Shown piece after piece: positions 8,776 through 16,383 of a DNA stretch of 64,000 bases (its first letter is position 1; every line of letters begins with the position of its first letter). The stretch comes from Flavobacteriales bacterium (GTDB taxonomy: Bacteria; Bacteroidota; Bacteroidia; Flavobacteriales; Flavobacteriaceae): positions 1 through 64,000 of the forward strand of contig JADHRQ010000004.1 in the NCBI GenBank assembly GCA_016777325.1, written 5' to 3'. A program made the position numbers and the translations under genes. Below the pieces are notes generated by a model. That model saw only the letters and a list, made by a program, of their open reading frames with translations, did not search any database and had not been told where the DNA came from.

Positions 8776-9549
8776 TTAAGAAAAAATAGATTTCATTTTA
8801 TCCATTTCTTCCTCAGCTAATTGAGGATCAACTAAAATTCTTCCGCTATACTCATCAGTAATTATTTTTTGTCTTGATGCAATTTCCATTTGCACTTGTG
8901 GAGGAATAGTAAAATATGAACCACCAGAAGCATTTCTTTCAATAGGAACAATTGCAAGACCATTTCTAACATTAGATCTAATCCTTTTATAGGCAGCTAT
9001 CAATGTATCCTCGATCTTTTTTTCAAACTCTTTAGACTTATTTAAAAGAGTTTTTTCTTCTTTTTCAGTTTCCTTAAGAATTTCTCCTAGTTCAGAATTT
9101 TTAGCTTTAAGATGTGATTTTCTATCTTTAATTTTATCCTTTAATTCCTCTAGTACAATTGTTTTGTTCTCGATAATCTCTTTATACTGAGCTATTTTTT
9201 TTTCAGAAAGTTTAATTTCTAGTTCTTGAAATTCTTGTTCTTTAACAATTGCATTATATTCTCTATTGTTTCTAACCTTTTTTAAATCACCTTCATACTT
9301 CTTATGATTTTCTTTAGAGGTAGAAATTGAATTTTCCTCAAATTTTATACCATCCACACTCTCTTTTATTTCATTTTCAAAGCTTTCTAATCTACTGTTT
9401 AAACCCTCTATTTCGTTTTCAAGATCTTCAACTTCAAGAGGTAGCTCACCTCTAATACTTCTAATTTGATCGATTCTTGAATCAATTAACTGAAGATCAA
9501 ATAGAGCTCGAAGCTTTTCTTCAACTGATATTTCAACTTTTTTTGCCAT
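8776..9549 (-). CDS. Coiled-coil protein of the C4 zinc-ribbon (DUF164/CdsZ-type) family, cysteines lost
   Basis: A 257-aa cytoplasmic protein with a long antiparallel coiled coil (about residues 10-190, strongly Glu/Lys-rich) and a small C-terminal globular part. Alignment from memory puts the C-terminal block RNASGGSYFTIPPQ...ITDEYSGRILVDP on the zinc-ribbon block of the family. There the usual form is CGGCF...IPPQ...CxxCGRILVD. All four expected Cys positions are replaced here (Ser, Ser, Asp, Ser), so zinc cannot be bound in the usual way. The fold signature IPPQ and GRILVDP are kept. The gene follows nif3 by one base and is probably in its operon. The exact function is unknown. Confidence 0.85.
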   Translation of the reverse strand: MAKKVEISVEEKLRALFDLQLIDSRIDQIRSIRGELPLEVEDLENEIEGLNSRLESFENEIKESVDGIKFEENSISTSKENHKKYEGDLKKVRNNREYNAIVKEQEFQELEIKLSEKKIAQYKEIIENKTIVLEELKDKIKDRKSHLKAKNSELGEILKETEKEEKTLLNKSKEFEKKIEDTLIAAYKRIRSNVRNGLAIVPIERNASGGSYFTIPPQVQMEIASRQKIITDEYSGRILVDPQLAEEEMDKMKSIFS

Positions 9550-9550
9550 T

Positions 9551-10345
9551 TTAATAATAGTTTACAGGGTTAATATTTTCCTTGGATAAAAGGATGGTAA
9601 AATTAGGTAAATTTTTTATAAGAAAATCCTTAATTATTAATTTTATATGGTTTTCACTCTCATAATGACCTATATCTATCAATAGAGTCTCATTATCAGC
9701 TTCAAAAAAATTATGATATTTTAAATCTGAGGTTATAAATGCATCTACATTGCAATCTAAAGAATCCTTAATAGCAAAACTTCCTGAACCAGCAATAACT
9801 GAAACTTTAGATACTTTTCTATTAAGTTTAACTGAGTGTCTTAGATATTTTAAATTTAATTTGTCTTTAAGTAAATTGAAGAAGTCGTCTTCTTCTAAAG
9901 GTTTCTCAAGCTTTCCTTTAATACCCATCCCTAATTTAAGATTACTATCATGATTTTTTTTTGGTATTAGTACAGATGTATTTTTTAAACCTATTTTTTT
10001 AGATAAAAAATAACTAATGCCTTTTGCATGGTTGTCTAAAGATGTATGAATAGCATAAACTGAAATATTGTTTTTGACTGCTTTAATTACAGATTTTTGA
10101 ACATAACCAGAGTCTGAAGTAACTTTTTTTAAATCATTAAAAATTATAGGATGGTAGCTTATAATTAAATTACAATTATTATCTATTGCTTCATCTATAA
10201 CATTTGAAGTTGTATCAAGAGTCACCAAAATATTTTTTACTAAAGAATCAGGGTTACCTATAATTAATCCAACATTATCAAAATCTTCTGCAATTGATAT
10301 TGGCATCCATTTATCTAGAATTTCTGTAATTTCACTAACTTTCAT
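9551..10345 (-). CDS. Nif3-like dinuclear metal center protein
   Basis: A member of the Nif3/YbgI/YqfO family, which forms toroidal hexamers with a two-metal centre in each subunit. Some members are linked to GTP cyclohydrolase-like or metal-related roles, but no general function is agreed. The hallmarks are present: EDFDNVGLIIGN near residues 20-31, the metal site region ISYHPIIF, IHTSLDN, and the C-terminal IGHYESE supplying His and Glu ligands. The first His of the usual HHP is Tyr here. At 264 aa this is the short form, without the PII-like insert seen in members of about 370 aa. It is divergent from lpxK and co-directional with the coiled-coil gene. Confidence 0.9.
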   Translation of the reverse strand: MKVSEITEILDKWMPISIAEDFDNVGLIIGNPDSLVKNILVTLDTTSNVIDEAIDNNCNLIISYHPIIFNDLKKVTSDSGYVQKSVIKAVKNNISVYAIHTSLDNHAKGISYFLSKKIGLKNTSVLIPKKNHDSNLKLGMGIKGKLEKPLEEDDFFNLLKDKLNLKYLRHSVKLNRKVSKVSVIAGSGSFAIKDSLDCNVDAFITSDLKYHNFFEADNETLLIDIGHYESENHIKLIIKDFLIKNLPNFTILLSKENINPVNYY

Positions 10346-10363
10346 ATAAGTATAGATTCATAG

Positions 10364-10371
10364 CAAATATA
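10364..10371 (-). promoter_or_regulatory. Candidate -7 element for nif3 operon
   Basis: Read on the minus strand these bases are TATATTTG, an exact match to the Bacteroidota -7 consensus TAnnTTTG, placed 19 bases before the nif3 start. No TTG at the -33 distance is seen, so support is partial. On the + strand a one-mismatch -7 (TATCTTTC, 10376-10383) ends five bases before the lpxK GTG. Confidence 0.4.
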
Positions 10372-10388
10372 ATATTATCTTTCCTCTG

Positions 10389-11414
10389 GTGAAAAAATTG
10401 AATTTTTTATTATACCCTTTATCACTTTTATATTGGCTTTACACCTCTTTCCGAAATTTTCTTTTTGATCTTGGTGTAATTGACTCAATTGTATATAAAA
10501 TACCAACTATAGGGATTGGAAATCTTTCTACAGGTGGAACGGGGAAGTCTATTGTAGTTGACTATATTATTGAAAAACAGAAATCTAAAAATAAAATTAC
10601 AACCTTGAGTAGAGGGTATAATCGAAATACTAAAGGCTTTATTCAGGCATCTAAAAAATCATCTGCTTATGATATAGGAGATGAACCTTTTCAATTTTTT
10701 TCTAAGCATCCAGAAATTAATGTAGTTGTTTGTGAAGATCGAAGAAAAGGAATGAATATCATATTAAAAAATTTACCTAATACTGATCTTTGTATTTGGG
10801 ATGATGTGTTTCAACATAGATTTGTAAAACCTGGTTTAATGATTCTAACTACAACTTTTCAATATCCTTTCTATAAAGATGAGATTCTTCCAATTGGAAA
10901 TTTAAGAGAAGGTAAAAGCTCTGCAAAAAGAGCAGACATAATTGTTGTTACAAAATGTCCTGATAATTTATCTCAAAAGGATAAACAGTTATTTTTAACA
11001 TCACTAAATCCTTTAGAAAAGCAAAAAGTATTCTTTAGCTCTTTGACATATTTGCGAAAAATTAAATCTGATTCTGAAGAAATTGATATAGATATTCTAA
11101 AAGATGACAGTTTTATATTGGTTACAGGAATAGCTGACTCTTCATATCTTGTAAATTTTCTAAAACTTAAAGGCTTAGATTTCAAACATCTTAAATATTC
11201 AGATCATTACAATTTTAACAAGTCTTCAATAGATAAAATATCTGAATTATCATCAAATAAAAAAATTCTTACTACTGAAAAGGATTTTGGTAGACTTAAT
11301 CCAAAAATCAAAAATCGAGATTTATTTTACATTGAGGTTGGACTCAAGTTTCCAAAAGAAATAAATGATTTGGATTTTAATAATTATATAGAGGAATATA
11401 TAAATAAAGATTAA
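10389..11414 (+). CDS. lpxK: Tetraacyldisaccharide 4'-kinase (lipid A synthesis)
   Basis: Transfers the gamma phosphate of ATP to the 4' position of the lipid A disaccharide at the cytoplasmic face of the inner membrane. The N terminus has a membrane-associating hydrophobic segment (residues 4-30), followed by the P-loop [11 protein letters not shown] at about 43-53 and the family block [20 protein letters not shown] (catalytic region) and [20 protein letters not shown] follow. The length of 341 aa is normal for Bacteroidota. It starts with GTG at 10389; no ATG is available in frame before the conserved region. Its stop overlaps that of the convergent lipA gene. Confidence 0.95.
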   Translation: MKKLNFLLYPLSLLYWLYTSFRNFLFDLGVIDSIVYKIPTIGIGNLSTGGTGKSIVVDYIIEKQKSKNKITTLSRGYNRNTKGFIQASKKSSAYDIGDEPFQFFSKHPEINVVVCEDRRKGMNIILKNLPNTDLCIWDDVFQHRFVKPGLMILTTTFQYPFYKDEILPIGNLREGKSSAKRADIIVVTKCPDNLSQKDKQLFLTSLNPLEKQKVFFSSLTYLRKIKSDSEEIDIDILKDDSFILVTGIADSSYLVNFLKLKGLDFKHLKYSDHYNFNKSSIDKISELSSNKKILTTEKDFGRLNPKIKNRDLFYIEVGLKFPKEINDLDFNNYIEEYINKD

Positions 11415-12328
11415 TGAATATGTTTATGAGCTTTATATGAAGATCTTACTAAAGGTCCACTTTCTACATGTCTAAAGCCCATTTCTTTTCCGATAACTTC
11501 ATATTCTTTAAAATCTTCAGGCGTTATAAAATCCTTGACAGTTAAATGTTTTTTTGTTGGTTGAAGATATTGACCTAATGTTACAATATCCACTCCAACA
11601 TTACGAAGATCTTTCATTGTTTCTATTATCTCTTCTTTTGTTTCGCCAAGACCAAGCATTAGACCAGATTTAGTTCTATTAATGCCATTTTCCTTCAAAT
11701 ATTTTAAAACCTCTAAACTTCTGTCATATTTAGCTTGAATTCTAACTTCTCGTGTAAGCCTTCTTACAGTTTCAAGATTATGAGAAACTACTTCAGGGGC
11801 AACTTCTATAATTCTGTCTATATTTTCTGTTTCACCCTTAAAATCTGGAATTAAAGTTTCAATTGTAGTTTTAGGATTTAAATCTCTAACAGCATTAACT
11901 GTCTCTGCCCAAATAATAGAACCTCCATCCTTAAGATCATCTCTGTCAACTGAAGTTATAACAGCATGTTTAACTCCCATAATATTTATCGACCTAGCAA
12001 CTTTGAATGGCTCTAGAGTGTCAGCTGGCAAAGGACTACCAGTTTGAACATTACAAAAACCACATGATCTAGTACAAATATTTCCAAGTATCATAAACGT
12101 TGCAGTTCCTTCAGTCCAGCATTCCCCCATATTAGGACAATTTCCAGAAACACAAATTGTATGAAGATTATTTTTCTCTACAGTAGATCTAAGTTGAGTG
12201 TATTTTTTTCCAATAGGAAGTTTCACTCTTATCCAATCAGGCTTTTTAGTTCTAACTTTAGAATTAGCCTCTTTTTTGGGAAGATTTAATTTAACCCATC
12301 CCTGATTAACTGTTTTAATTTCAGCCAT
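11411..12328 (-). CDS. lipA: Lipoyl synthase
   Basis: A radical SAM enzyme that inserts two sulfurs into the octanoyl group on lipoyl domains, needed for pyruvate and 2-oxoglutarate dehydrogenases and the glycine cleavage system. Counting from the ATG at 12328, the auxiliary cluster ligands are Cys59, Cys64 and Cys70 ([12 protein letters not shown]). The radical SAM triad is Cys85, Cys89 and Cys92 (CTRSCGFC). The conserved RSSYKA near the C terminus is present. An upstream TTG (12337) could add three residues, but the ATG is preferred because a good promoter ends almost on it. The pdhB gene lies 13 kb away in the same window. Confidence 0.97.
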   Translation of the reverse strand: MAEIKTVNQGWVKLNLPKKEANSKVRTKKPDWIRVKLPIGKKYTQLRSTVEKNNLHTICVSGNCPNMGECWTEGTATFMILGNICTRSCGFCNVQTGSPLPADTLEPFKVARSINIMGVKHAVITSVDRDDLKDGGSIIWAETVNAVRDLNPKTTIETLIPDFKGETENIDRIIEVAPEVVSHNLETVRRLTREVRIQAKYDRSLEVLKYLKENGINRTKSGLMLGLGETKEEIIETMKDLRNVGVDIVTLGQYLQPTKKHLTVKDFITPEDFKEYEVIGKEMGFRHVESGPLVRSSYKAHKHIH

Positions 12329-12334
12329 ATTTGA

Positions 12335-12364
12335 CAAAGATACAAACTAAATAAACCTAGTCAA
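12335..12364 (-). promoter_or_regulatory. lipA promoter, near-leaderless
   Basis: On the minus strand a TTG (12364-12362), 19 bases, and TATCTTTG (12342-12335) reproduce the Bacteroidota sigma-A consensus exactly. The expected transcription start lies at about 12329-12331, one to three bases before the lipA ATG. The message would therefore be leaderless or nearly so. The element overlaps the end of the upstream transporter gene, so lipA probably has its own transcript. Confidence 0.65.
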
Positions 12365-13561
12365 AATATACCCAAGCGCAAAAAGACTAAGAAATAAAAT
12401 ACCAATTACACTAAGAATTCTAAGTGGTTTGGAAGGTTTGTGTGATTCAGGCATATTTTTACTAATTATCAATTTATAATTTAAAATTGCATAAAAAGGT
12501 GCTGTAATAAAAGATAATATAGTTGCTAATTCAACTAATGCTCCCATTTCCGATAGCAAAAAATAAAATATTAACATTGTACCAACTGCTAAAGCAGATA
12601 TCCACTGAAAATAATAACTCGTATTATTATTCTTTGTTAATAATTGTGTAGCTCTAGACATTGTTCTTGGAGACGCATCTAGACATGTAATTGTTGTGCT
12701 AAGCATAGTGGTAAATGCACAGATTGAAATGATTAAATAAAAACTATCACCCAAATTAGATGTATACAATTCAATCAGTTGATTCGCAAAAACACTTCCA
12801 CTATTTGAAAAACTTATTCCTGAGTTGAACATTACTAGTGCACCTAAACTAACAAAACAAATGCCTAAAATAACAGTTGCAAAATACCCTACATTAAAGT
12901 CAAATAAACTTTCTTTTGGAGTTATTTTTTGATTTTTCTTTTTTTCAAGAGTCCAAATAGAATGCCAAATGGAAATATCTAATGGAGCAGGCATCCACCC
13001 CATAAATGCAACTAAAAACACTAAACCACTACCTGTAGGAAATATTTGCTTAAGGCTGTAAGCTTCTTCAGAATTTATTGATGCAACTCCAGTTGAAAAT
13101 AATGTGCTAACAGCTAAAATTAATATTATGATTTTTATCATCTTATCTAAAATCTGATATTTACCCAATAATAATATTAGGTAGCAAATAAGGGTAATTA
13201 TAAGACTCCAAATAACCATATTATCTGTTAATCCAAAAAGACTGGAAGCCAGACCAGCAGTGACTATAGTTACCGCTGTTTGAATTGTAAACATTGTTGC
13301 TAAGTTTAAGATGAAATAAGTAATCAAAAATACTTTGCCAACCTTATAATATCCATCAAGTAGACTCTCTCCTGTTGCCATAGCATATCTAGGTCCATAT
13401 TGAAAAAAAGGATATTTAAAAATATTAACAAGTATTAAAGCCCATATTAATCCCCACCCAAAATCAGCCCCTGCTCGAGTTGATTGAACAAGGTGAGAAA
13501 CTCCAATTGCAGCTGCAGCAAAAAGTAAACCTGGTCCAAGTTTAGAAATTTTTTTGATCAT
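12347..13561 (-). CDS. Nramp-like transporter lacking the canonical metal-site motifs
   Basis: An integral membrane protein (404 aa, about 11 hydrophobic helices) of the Nramp/APC superfamily. The start GPGLLFAAAAIGVSHLVQS corresponds to Nramp TM1, and GWMPAPLDISIW (188-199) to TM6. Classical Nramp metal transporters have DPGN in TM1 and MPH in TM6, whose Asp, Asn and Met coordinate Mn2+ or Fe2+. Here neither motif is present: TM1 reads IGVSHL and TM6 MPAPLD. Substrate is therefore open; it could be another cation or a small solute. It overlaps the small Cys-rich protein gene upstream by 4 bases (ATGA), and the two are likely co-expressed. Confidence 0.8.
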   Translation of the reverse strand: MIKKISKLGPGLLFAAAAIGVSHLVQSTRAGADFGWGLIWALILVNIFKYPFFQYGPRYAMATGESLLDGYYKVGKVFLITYFILNLATMFTIQTAVTIVTAGLASSLFGLTDNMVIWSLIITLICYLILLLGKYQILDKMIKIIILILAVSTLFSTGVASINSEEAYSLKQIFPTGSGLVFLVAFMGWMPAPLDISIWHSIWTLEKKKNQKITPKESLFDFNVGYFATVILGICFVSLGALVMFNSGISFSNSGSVFANQLIELYTSNLGDSFYLIISICAFTTMLSTTITCLDASPRTMSRATQLLTKNNNTSYYFQWISALAVGTMLIFYFLLSEMGALVELATILSFITAPFYAILNYKLIISKNMPESHKPSKPLRILSVIGILFLSLFALGYILTRFI

Positions 13562-13755
13562 TTTATATCATTAGCGCACTCTGAACTAGTAGGAATTTTT
13601 CCGCAAATACCACATGGTTCATCAGACTTATTTAAGAAGGGGCTTTGACTTGCACAAGTTCCGGAGAATTCTCCATTTTTTTTTAAAATCAATTTAATTG
13701 CAATACCTGAAAATGCAATACCAATCAATAAGACTGAGATTAGAAATATCTCCAT
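13558..13755 (-). CDS. Small Cys-rich membrane protein, NqrM-like
   Basis: A 65-aa protein with one N-terminal membrane helix (residues 3-24), a short basic turn (KLILKKNGEF), and a cysteine-rich tail with Cys34, Cys48, Cys51 and Cys60 in the pattern TCAS...CGICG...C. This plan is close to that of NqrM (DUF539), a small protein needed to mature Na+-NQR, which also has one helix and four Cys. The window encodes a complete Na+-NQR, but the alignment to NqrM is loose and the identification is inference. The start overlaps nothing; the 3' end overlaps the Nramp-like gene by 4 bases. Confidence 0.7.
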   Translation of the reverse strand: MEIFLISVLLIGIAFSGIAIKLILKKNGEFSGTCASQSPFLNKSDEPCGICGKIPTSSECANDIK

Positions 13756-13759
13756 TGGA

Positions 13760-13767
13760 CAAAGCTA
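13760..13767 (-). promoter_or_regulatory. Candidate -7 element for the small Cys-rich protein gene
   Basis: The minus strand reads TAGCTTTG, an exact TAnnTTTG match, with its last base five positions before the ATG at 13755. The transcript would be nearly leaderless, as proposed for lipA. No TTG at the -33 distance is visible, so this rests on one element only. Confidence 0.4.
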
Positions 13768-13789
13768 TAAAAAAATCGTAATTTTAGTT

Positions 13790-14266
13790 GTGCTTAACTT
13801 AATTAAGAATTTCAATATTAAGTTTTATTCGAAGTGGTTACTCTTTGTAATTACTTTAGTTTCGTGTGACTCTAATTTTCTTAAAGTACCAGAGTCTGAA
13901 ATTAAAGCTGCATCTAAATGGTCAAGCAACGATCAACCTCCATCATTTCCTGAATGTGAAGATTTAAAAATTGAGGATCAATTAACCTGTTTTAGAGATA
14001 AAATTGAAACTGAAATGAGCAATTTTCTTGACAATAAAGTTTTTCCACTCGATTCTACAGAATATAAGCTTACATTAAAAATTGATATAACAGGAAGCTT
14101 TAGTTTAGATAATCTTTCACCTCAAAATATATTAGATAATAAATCATTTTTAATAATTCAAGAGGCAGTAGAGCAATTGCCAAATGCTTTACCTGCTATC
14201 AAAACAAACATTGGTGAATTCGTTGAAGTGAAAATTAGTATACCATTTAAACTTAATTATGATTAA
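13790..14266 (+). CDS. Lipoprotein with TonB C-terminal-like domain
   Basis: A 158-aa secreted lipoprotein. A basic N terminus and hydrophobic stretch (15-25) lead to the lipobox LVSC, with Cys26 as the lipidated residue. The mature part has the block PPSFPECEDLKIEDQLTC followed by FRDKIETEMSNF and ends in VEVKISIPFKLN. This order of a Pro-rich entry, two Cys, an amphipathic helix and a final beta strand resembles the TonB C-terminal domains of Bacteroidota. There is no TonB transmembrane helix or Pro-rich spacer. The start is GTG; no ATG lies in frame before the signal. It overlaps ruvC by 8 bases. Confidence 0.65.
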   Translation: MLNLIKNFNIKFYSKWLLFVITLVSCDSNFLKVPESEIKAASKWSSNDQPPSFPECEDLKIEDQLTCFRDKIETEMSNFLDNKVFPLDSTEYKLTLKIDITGSFSLDNLSPQNILDNKSFLIIQEAVEQLPNALPAIKTNIGEFVEVKISIPFKLNYD

Positions 14267-14825
14267 AAATATACCTGATAATTCAATAATAATGGGAATT
14301 GACCCTGGAACAAATATAATGGGATTTGGAATAATTAAAATTACTGGAAAAAACATGGAACTTTTAGATTTAGTTGAATATAAACTTCCATCTAAAGATG
14401 ATCATAGTGTTAAGTTGTCTAAAATATTTAAAAAAACATCTGAACTTATTAAATCTTATAGTCCAGATTTAATTGCAATTGAAGCTCCTTTTTTTGGTAA
14501 AAATGTTCAATCAATGTTGAAGTTGGGAAGAGCTCAAGGTGTTTCAATTGCTGCAGCATTAAATTCTAATATTCCAATTACAGAATATTCACCAAAAAAA
14601 ATAAAAATGGCAATTACAGGAAATGGTAATTCTAGTAAAGAACAAGTTGCAAAAATGCTGAAGAGTATGCTTAAAATTAAAGAGCTTCCTAAAAACCTAG
14701 ATTCAACGGATGGATTAGCAGCAGCAGTTTGTCATTTTTTTAATTTTGATAATGATGTTAAGAAGAAAAAAAAATATTCTAATTGGTCAAGCTTTATAGA
14801 TAAAAATCCCGAGAAACTCTCTTAG
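14259..14825 (+). CDS. ruvC: Holliday junction resolvase RuvC
   Basis: Cuts four-way DNA junctions after branch migration by RuvAB, finishing homologous recombination. The four catalytic acids are in place: Asp15 (GIDPGT), Glu75 (AIEAPFFGKN), Asp148 and Asp151 (DSTDGLAAAVCH). The helix KLGRAQGVSIAAA and the EYSPKKIKMAITGNGNSSKEQV block are typical. The length of 188 aa is normal for Bacteroidota. It starts inside the 3' end of the upstream lipoprotein gene (8-base overlap), and its stop overlaps that of the convergent M20 peptidase gene. Confidence 0.96.
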   Translation: MIKNIPDNSIIMGIDPGTNIMGFGIIKITGKNMELLDLVEYKLPSKDDHSVKLSKIFKKTSELIKSYSPDLIAIEAPFFGKNVQSMLKLGRAQGVSIAAALNSNIPITEYSPKKIKMAITGNGNSSKEQVAKMLKSMLKIKELPKNLDSTDGLAAAVCHFFNFDNDVKKKKKYSNWSSFIDKNPEKLS

Positions 14826-16195
14826 TTACCAAAATGCTTATAAAAGTTTTGAATAGTTTCAATACCTATAAAGAAGTTCTTTACTCCATAGTTTTCATTA
14901 GGTGAATGAATAGCATCACTATCAAGTCCAAATCCCATTAAAACTGTTTTTATTCCGAGGATACTTTCAAACATCGGAACTATTGGAATACTTCCACCGT
15001 CTTTTTGTGGTATTGGGTCTATTCCAAAACTATCCTTATAGGCTTTTATAGCAGATTCATAGCCTTTAAAACCTTCAGGAGTTATATAAGGGTTTCCACC
15101 ATGATGAGTAATTACCTCAATTGAAACTGAATTAGGAGTAATACTCTTAATATGGTTTGTAAATAATTCACTTACCTTTTCCCAATTTTGATTTGGAACT
15201 AATCTCATAGAAATTTTTGCATTTGCTTCACTTGGTATTACAGTTTTAGATCCTTCTCCTGTATATCCACCCCAAATACCATTTACATCAAGAGTAGGTC
15301 GGATCGATAATCTTTCTAATGTTGAGTAACCTTTCTCTCCTTTTGTTTCTTTAAGACCAATAGAGTTTTTAAAATGATCATTATCAAATTTTGACATCTT
15401 TTCTATAGACTCTCTTTTGGATTTATCTATCTCTAAAACTTCATCGTAAAAACCAGGTATTTTTATTCTCCCTTCACTATCTATAAGTGAACTTATCATA
15501 TCTGATAAAATATTTATAGGATTAGCTAATGCTCCTCCATAAATCCCAGAGTGAAGATCTCTGTTGGGTCCAGTTATTTTAATTTCCATATATGATAAAC
15601 CCCTAAGTCCAACAGTAAAGGTGGGTTTATCAAGATTGCTTAATCCAGTATCTGAAATTAATATAACATCAGCATCAAGTTTAGTTTTATTTTCTATAAG
15701 GAATTCTTCAAGATTATCACTTCCAACCTCTTCTTCTCCTTCAATCATAAATTTTACATTACAATTCAGTTTATCTTTTTTTATAAGCTGTTCGAAAGCC
15801 TTAACATGCATAAATACTTGACCTTTGTCATCACAAGCTCCTCTTGCAAAAATAGCACCTTCTGGATGAACATCTGTATTTTTAATTACTGGTTCAAAAG
15901 GTGGATTAGTCCATAGTTCAATCGGATCAGGAGGTTGTACATCATAATGACCATAAACTAAAATTGTTGGAAATGATTCATCTACAAATTTCTCTCCATA
16001 AACTATAGGATGCCCATTAGTCTCATACACGTTTGATGAATCACATCCTGATTTTAAAAGTTCTTTTGAAAGCCATTCAGCAGTTTCAGTCATTGTATCT
16101 TTATATCTAGAATCAGCACTAATAGATGGAAGTTTTAGGAACTCAAATAGCTCATTTAAATATTTTTCTTTCTCATTTTCAGATAATGTACTCAT
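14822..16195 (-). CDS. M20 family dipeptidase
   Basis: A cytoplasmic di-zinc peptidase of the ArgE/DapE/CPG2/ACY1 superfamily (457 aa). The metal ligands appear in order: His in GHYDVQP, Asp in ARGACDDKGQ, the catalytic and metal Glu pair in EGEEEVGS, Asp in ISDTG, and the final His in DAIHSPNE. The dimerisation domain lies between about residues 200 and 320 and starts with GLRGLSYMEIKITGPNRDLHSG, a mark of the PepV/CNDP-like dipeptidase branch. It probably hydrolyses imported dipeptides. There is no signal peptide. It is divergent from tRNA-Leu. Confidence 0.93.
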   Translation of the reverse strand: MSTLSENEKEKYLNELFEFLKLPSISADSRYKDTMTETAEWLSKELLKSGCDSSNVYETNGHPIVYGEKFVDESFPTILVYGHYDVQPPDPIELWTNPPFEPVIKNTDVHPEGAIFARGACDDKGQVFMHVKAFEQLIKKDKLNCNVKFMIEGEEEVGSDNLEEFLIENKTKLDADVILISDTGLSNLDKPTFTVGLRGLSYMEIKITGPNRDLHSGIYGGALANPINILSDMISSLIDSEGRIKIPGFYDEVLEIDKSKRESIEKMSKFDNDHFKNSIGLKETKGEKGYSTLERLSIRPTLDVNGIWGGYTGEGSKTVIPSEANAKISMRLVPNQNWEKVSELFTNHIKSITPNSVSIEVITHHGGNPYITPEGFKGYESAIKAYKDSFGIDPIPQKDGGSIPIVPMFESILGIKTVLMGFGLDSDAIHSPNENYGVKNFFIGIETIQNFYKHFGN

Positions 16196-16197
16196 AG

Positions 16198-16229
16198 TTG
16201 ATTTATTTTTAAAAACTTATTTATATTTG
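16198..16229 (+). promoter_or_regulatory. tRNA-Leu promoter
   Basis: A TTG (16198-16200), 21 bases, and TATATTTG (16222-16229) match the Bacteroidota promoter consensus. The predicted start falls about five bases before the 5' end of the mature tRNA. Confidence 0.6.
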
Positions 16230-16239
16230 TTCACCTTTT

Positions 16240-16321
16240 GCGGGTGTGGTGAAATTGGTAGACACGCTAGACTTAGGATCTAGTGCCTAACAGCTTGGGG
16301 GTTCGAGTCCCTTCACCCGCA
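16240..16321 (+). tRNA. tRNA-Leu (anticodon UAG)
   Basis: The 7-bp acceptor stem GCGGGTG/CACCCGC closes the molecule, with A at 16321 as discriminator base. The D-loop has the conserved GGTAGACAC. The anticodon stem CTAGA/TCTAG encloses the loop CTTAGGA, giving anticodon TAG, and the T arm carries GGTTCGAGTCC. The extra bases between anticodon and T arms form the long variable arm of class II tRNAs such as tRNA-Leu. The 3' CCA is not encoded and must be added afterwards. Confidence 0.97.
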
Positions 16322-16347
16322 CTTTTTTCTTCAATCTTTCAACAAGC

Positions 16348-16376
16348 CAAACAATTTATTATAATATAATAGTTTG
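16348..16376 (+). terminator. AT-rich hairpin after tRNA-Leu, possible weak terminator
   Basis: CAAAC (16348-16352) pairs with GTTTG (16372-16376), and inside lies a perfect palindrome of two 7-base arms (16357-16363 and 16365-16371). A four-base bulge separates the two stems. It lies between the convergent tRNA-Leu and amidohydrolase genes and could end transcription from either side. The following T run is short, so the call is weak. Confidence 0.35.
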
Positions 16377-16383
16377 TTTATCA

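Noticed and set aside
16240-16321. tRNA-Leu as a possible attachment site for an integrated element
   Set aside because: No integrase, direct repeat of the tRNA 3' end, or foreign-looking block was found on either side.
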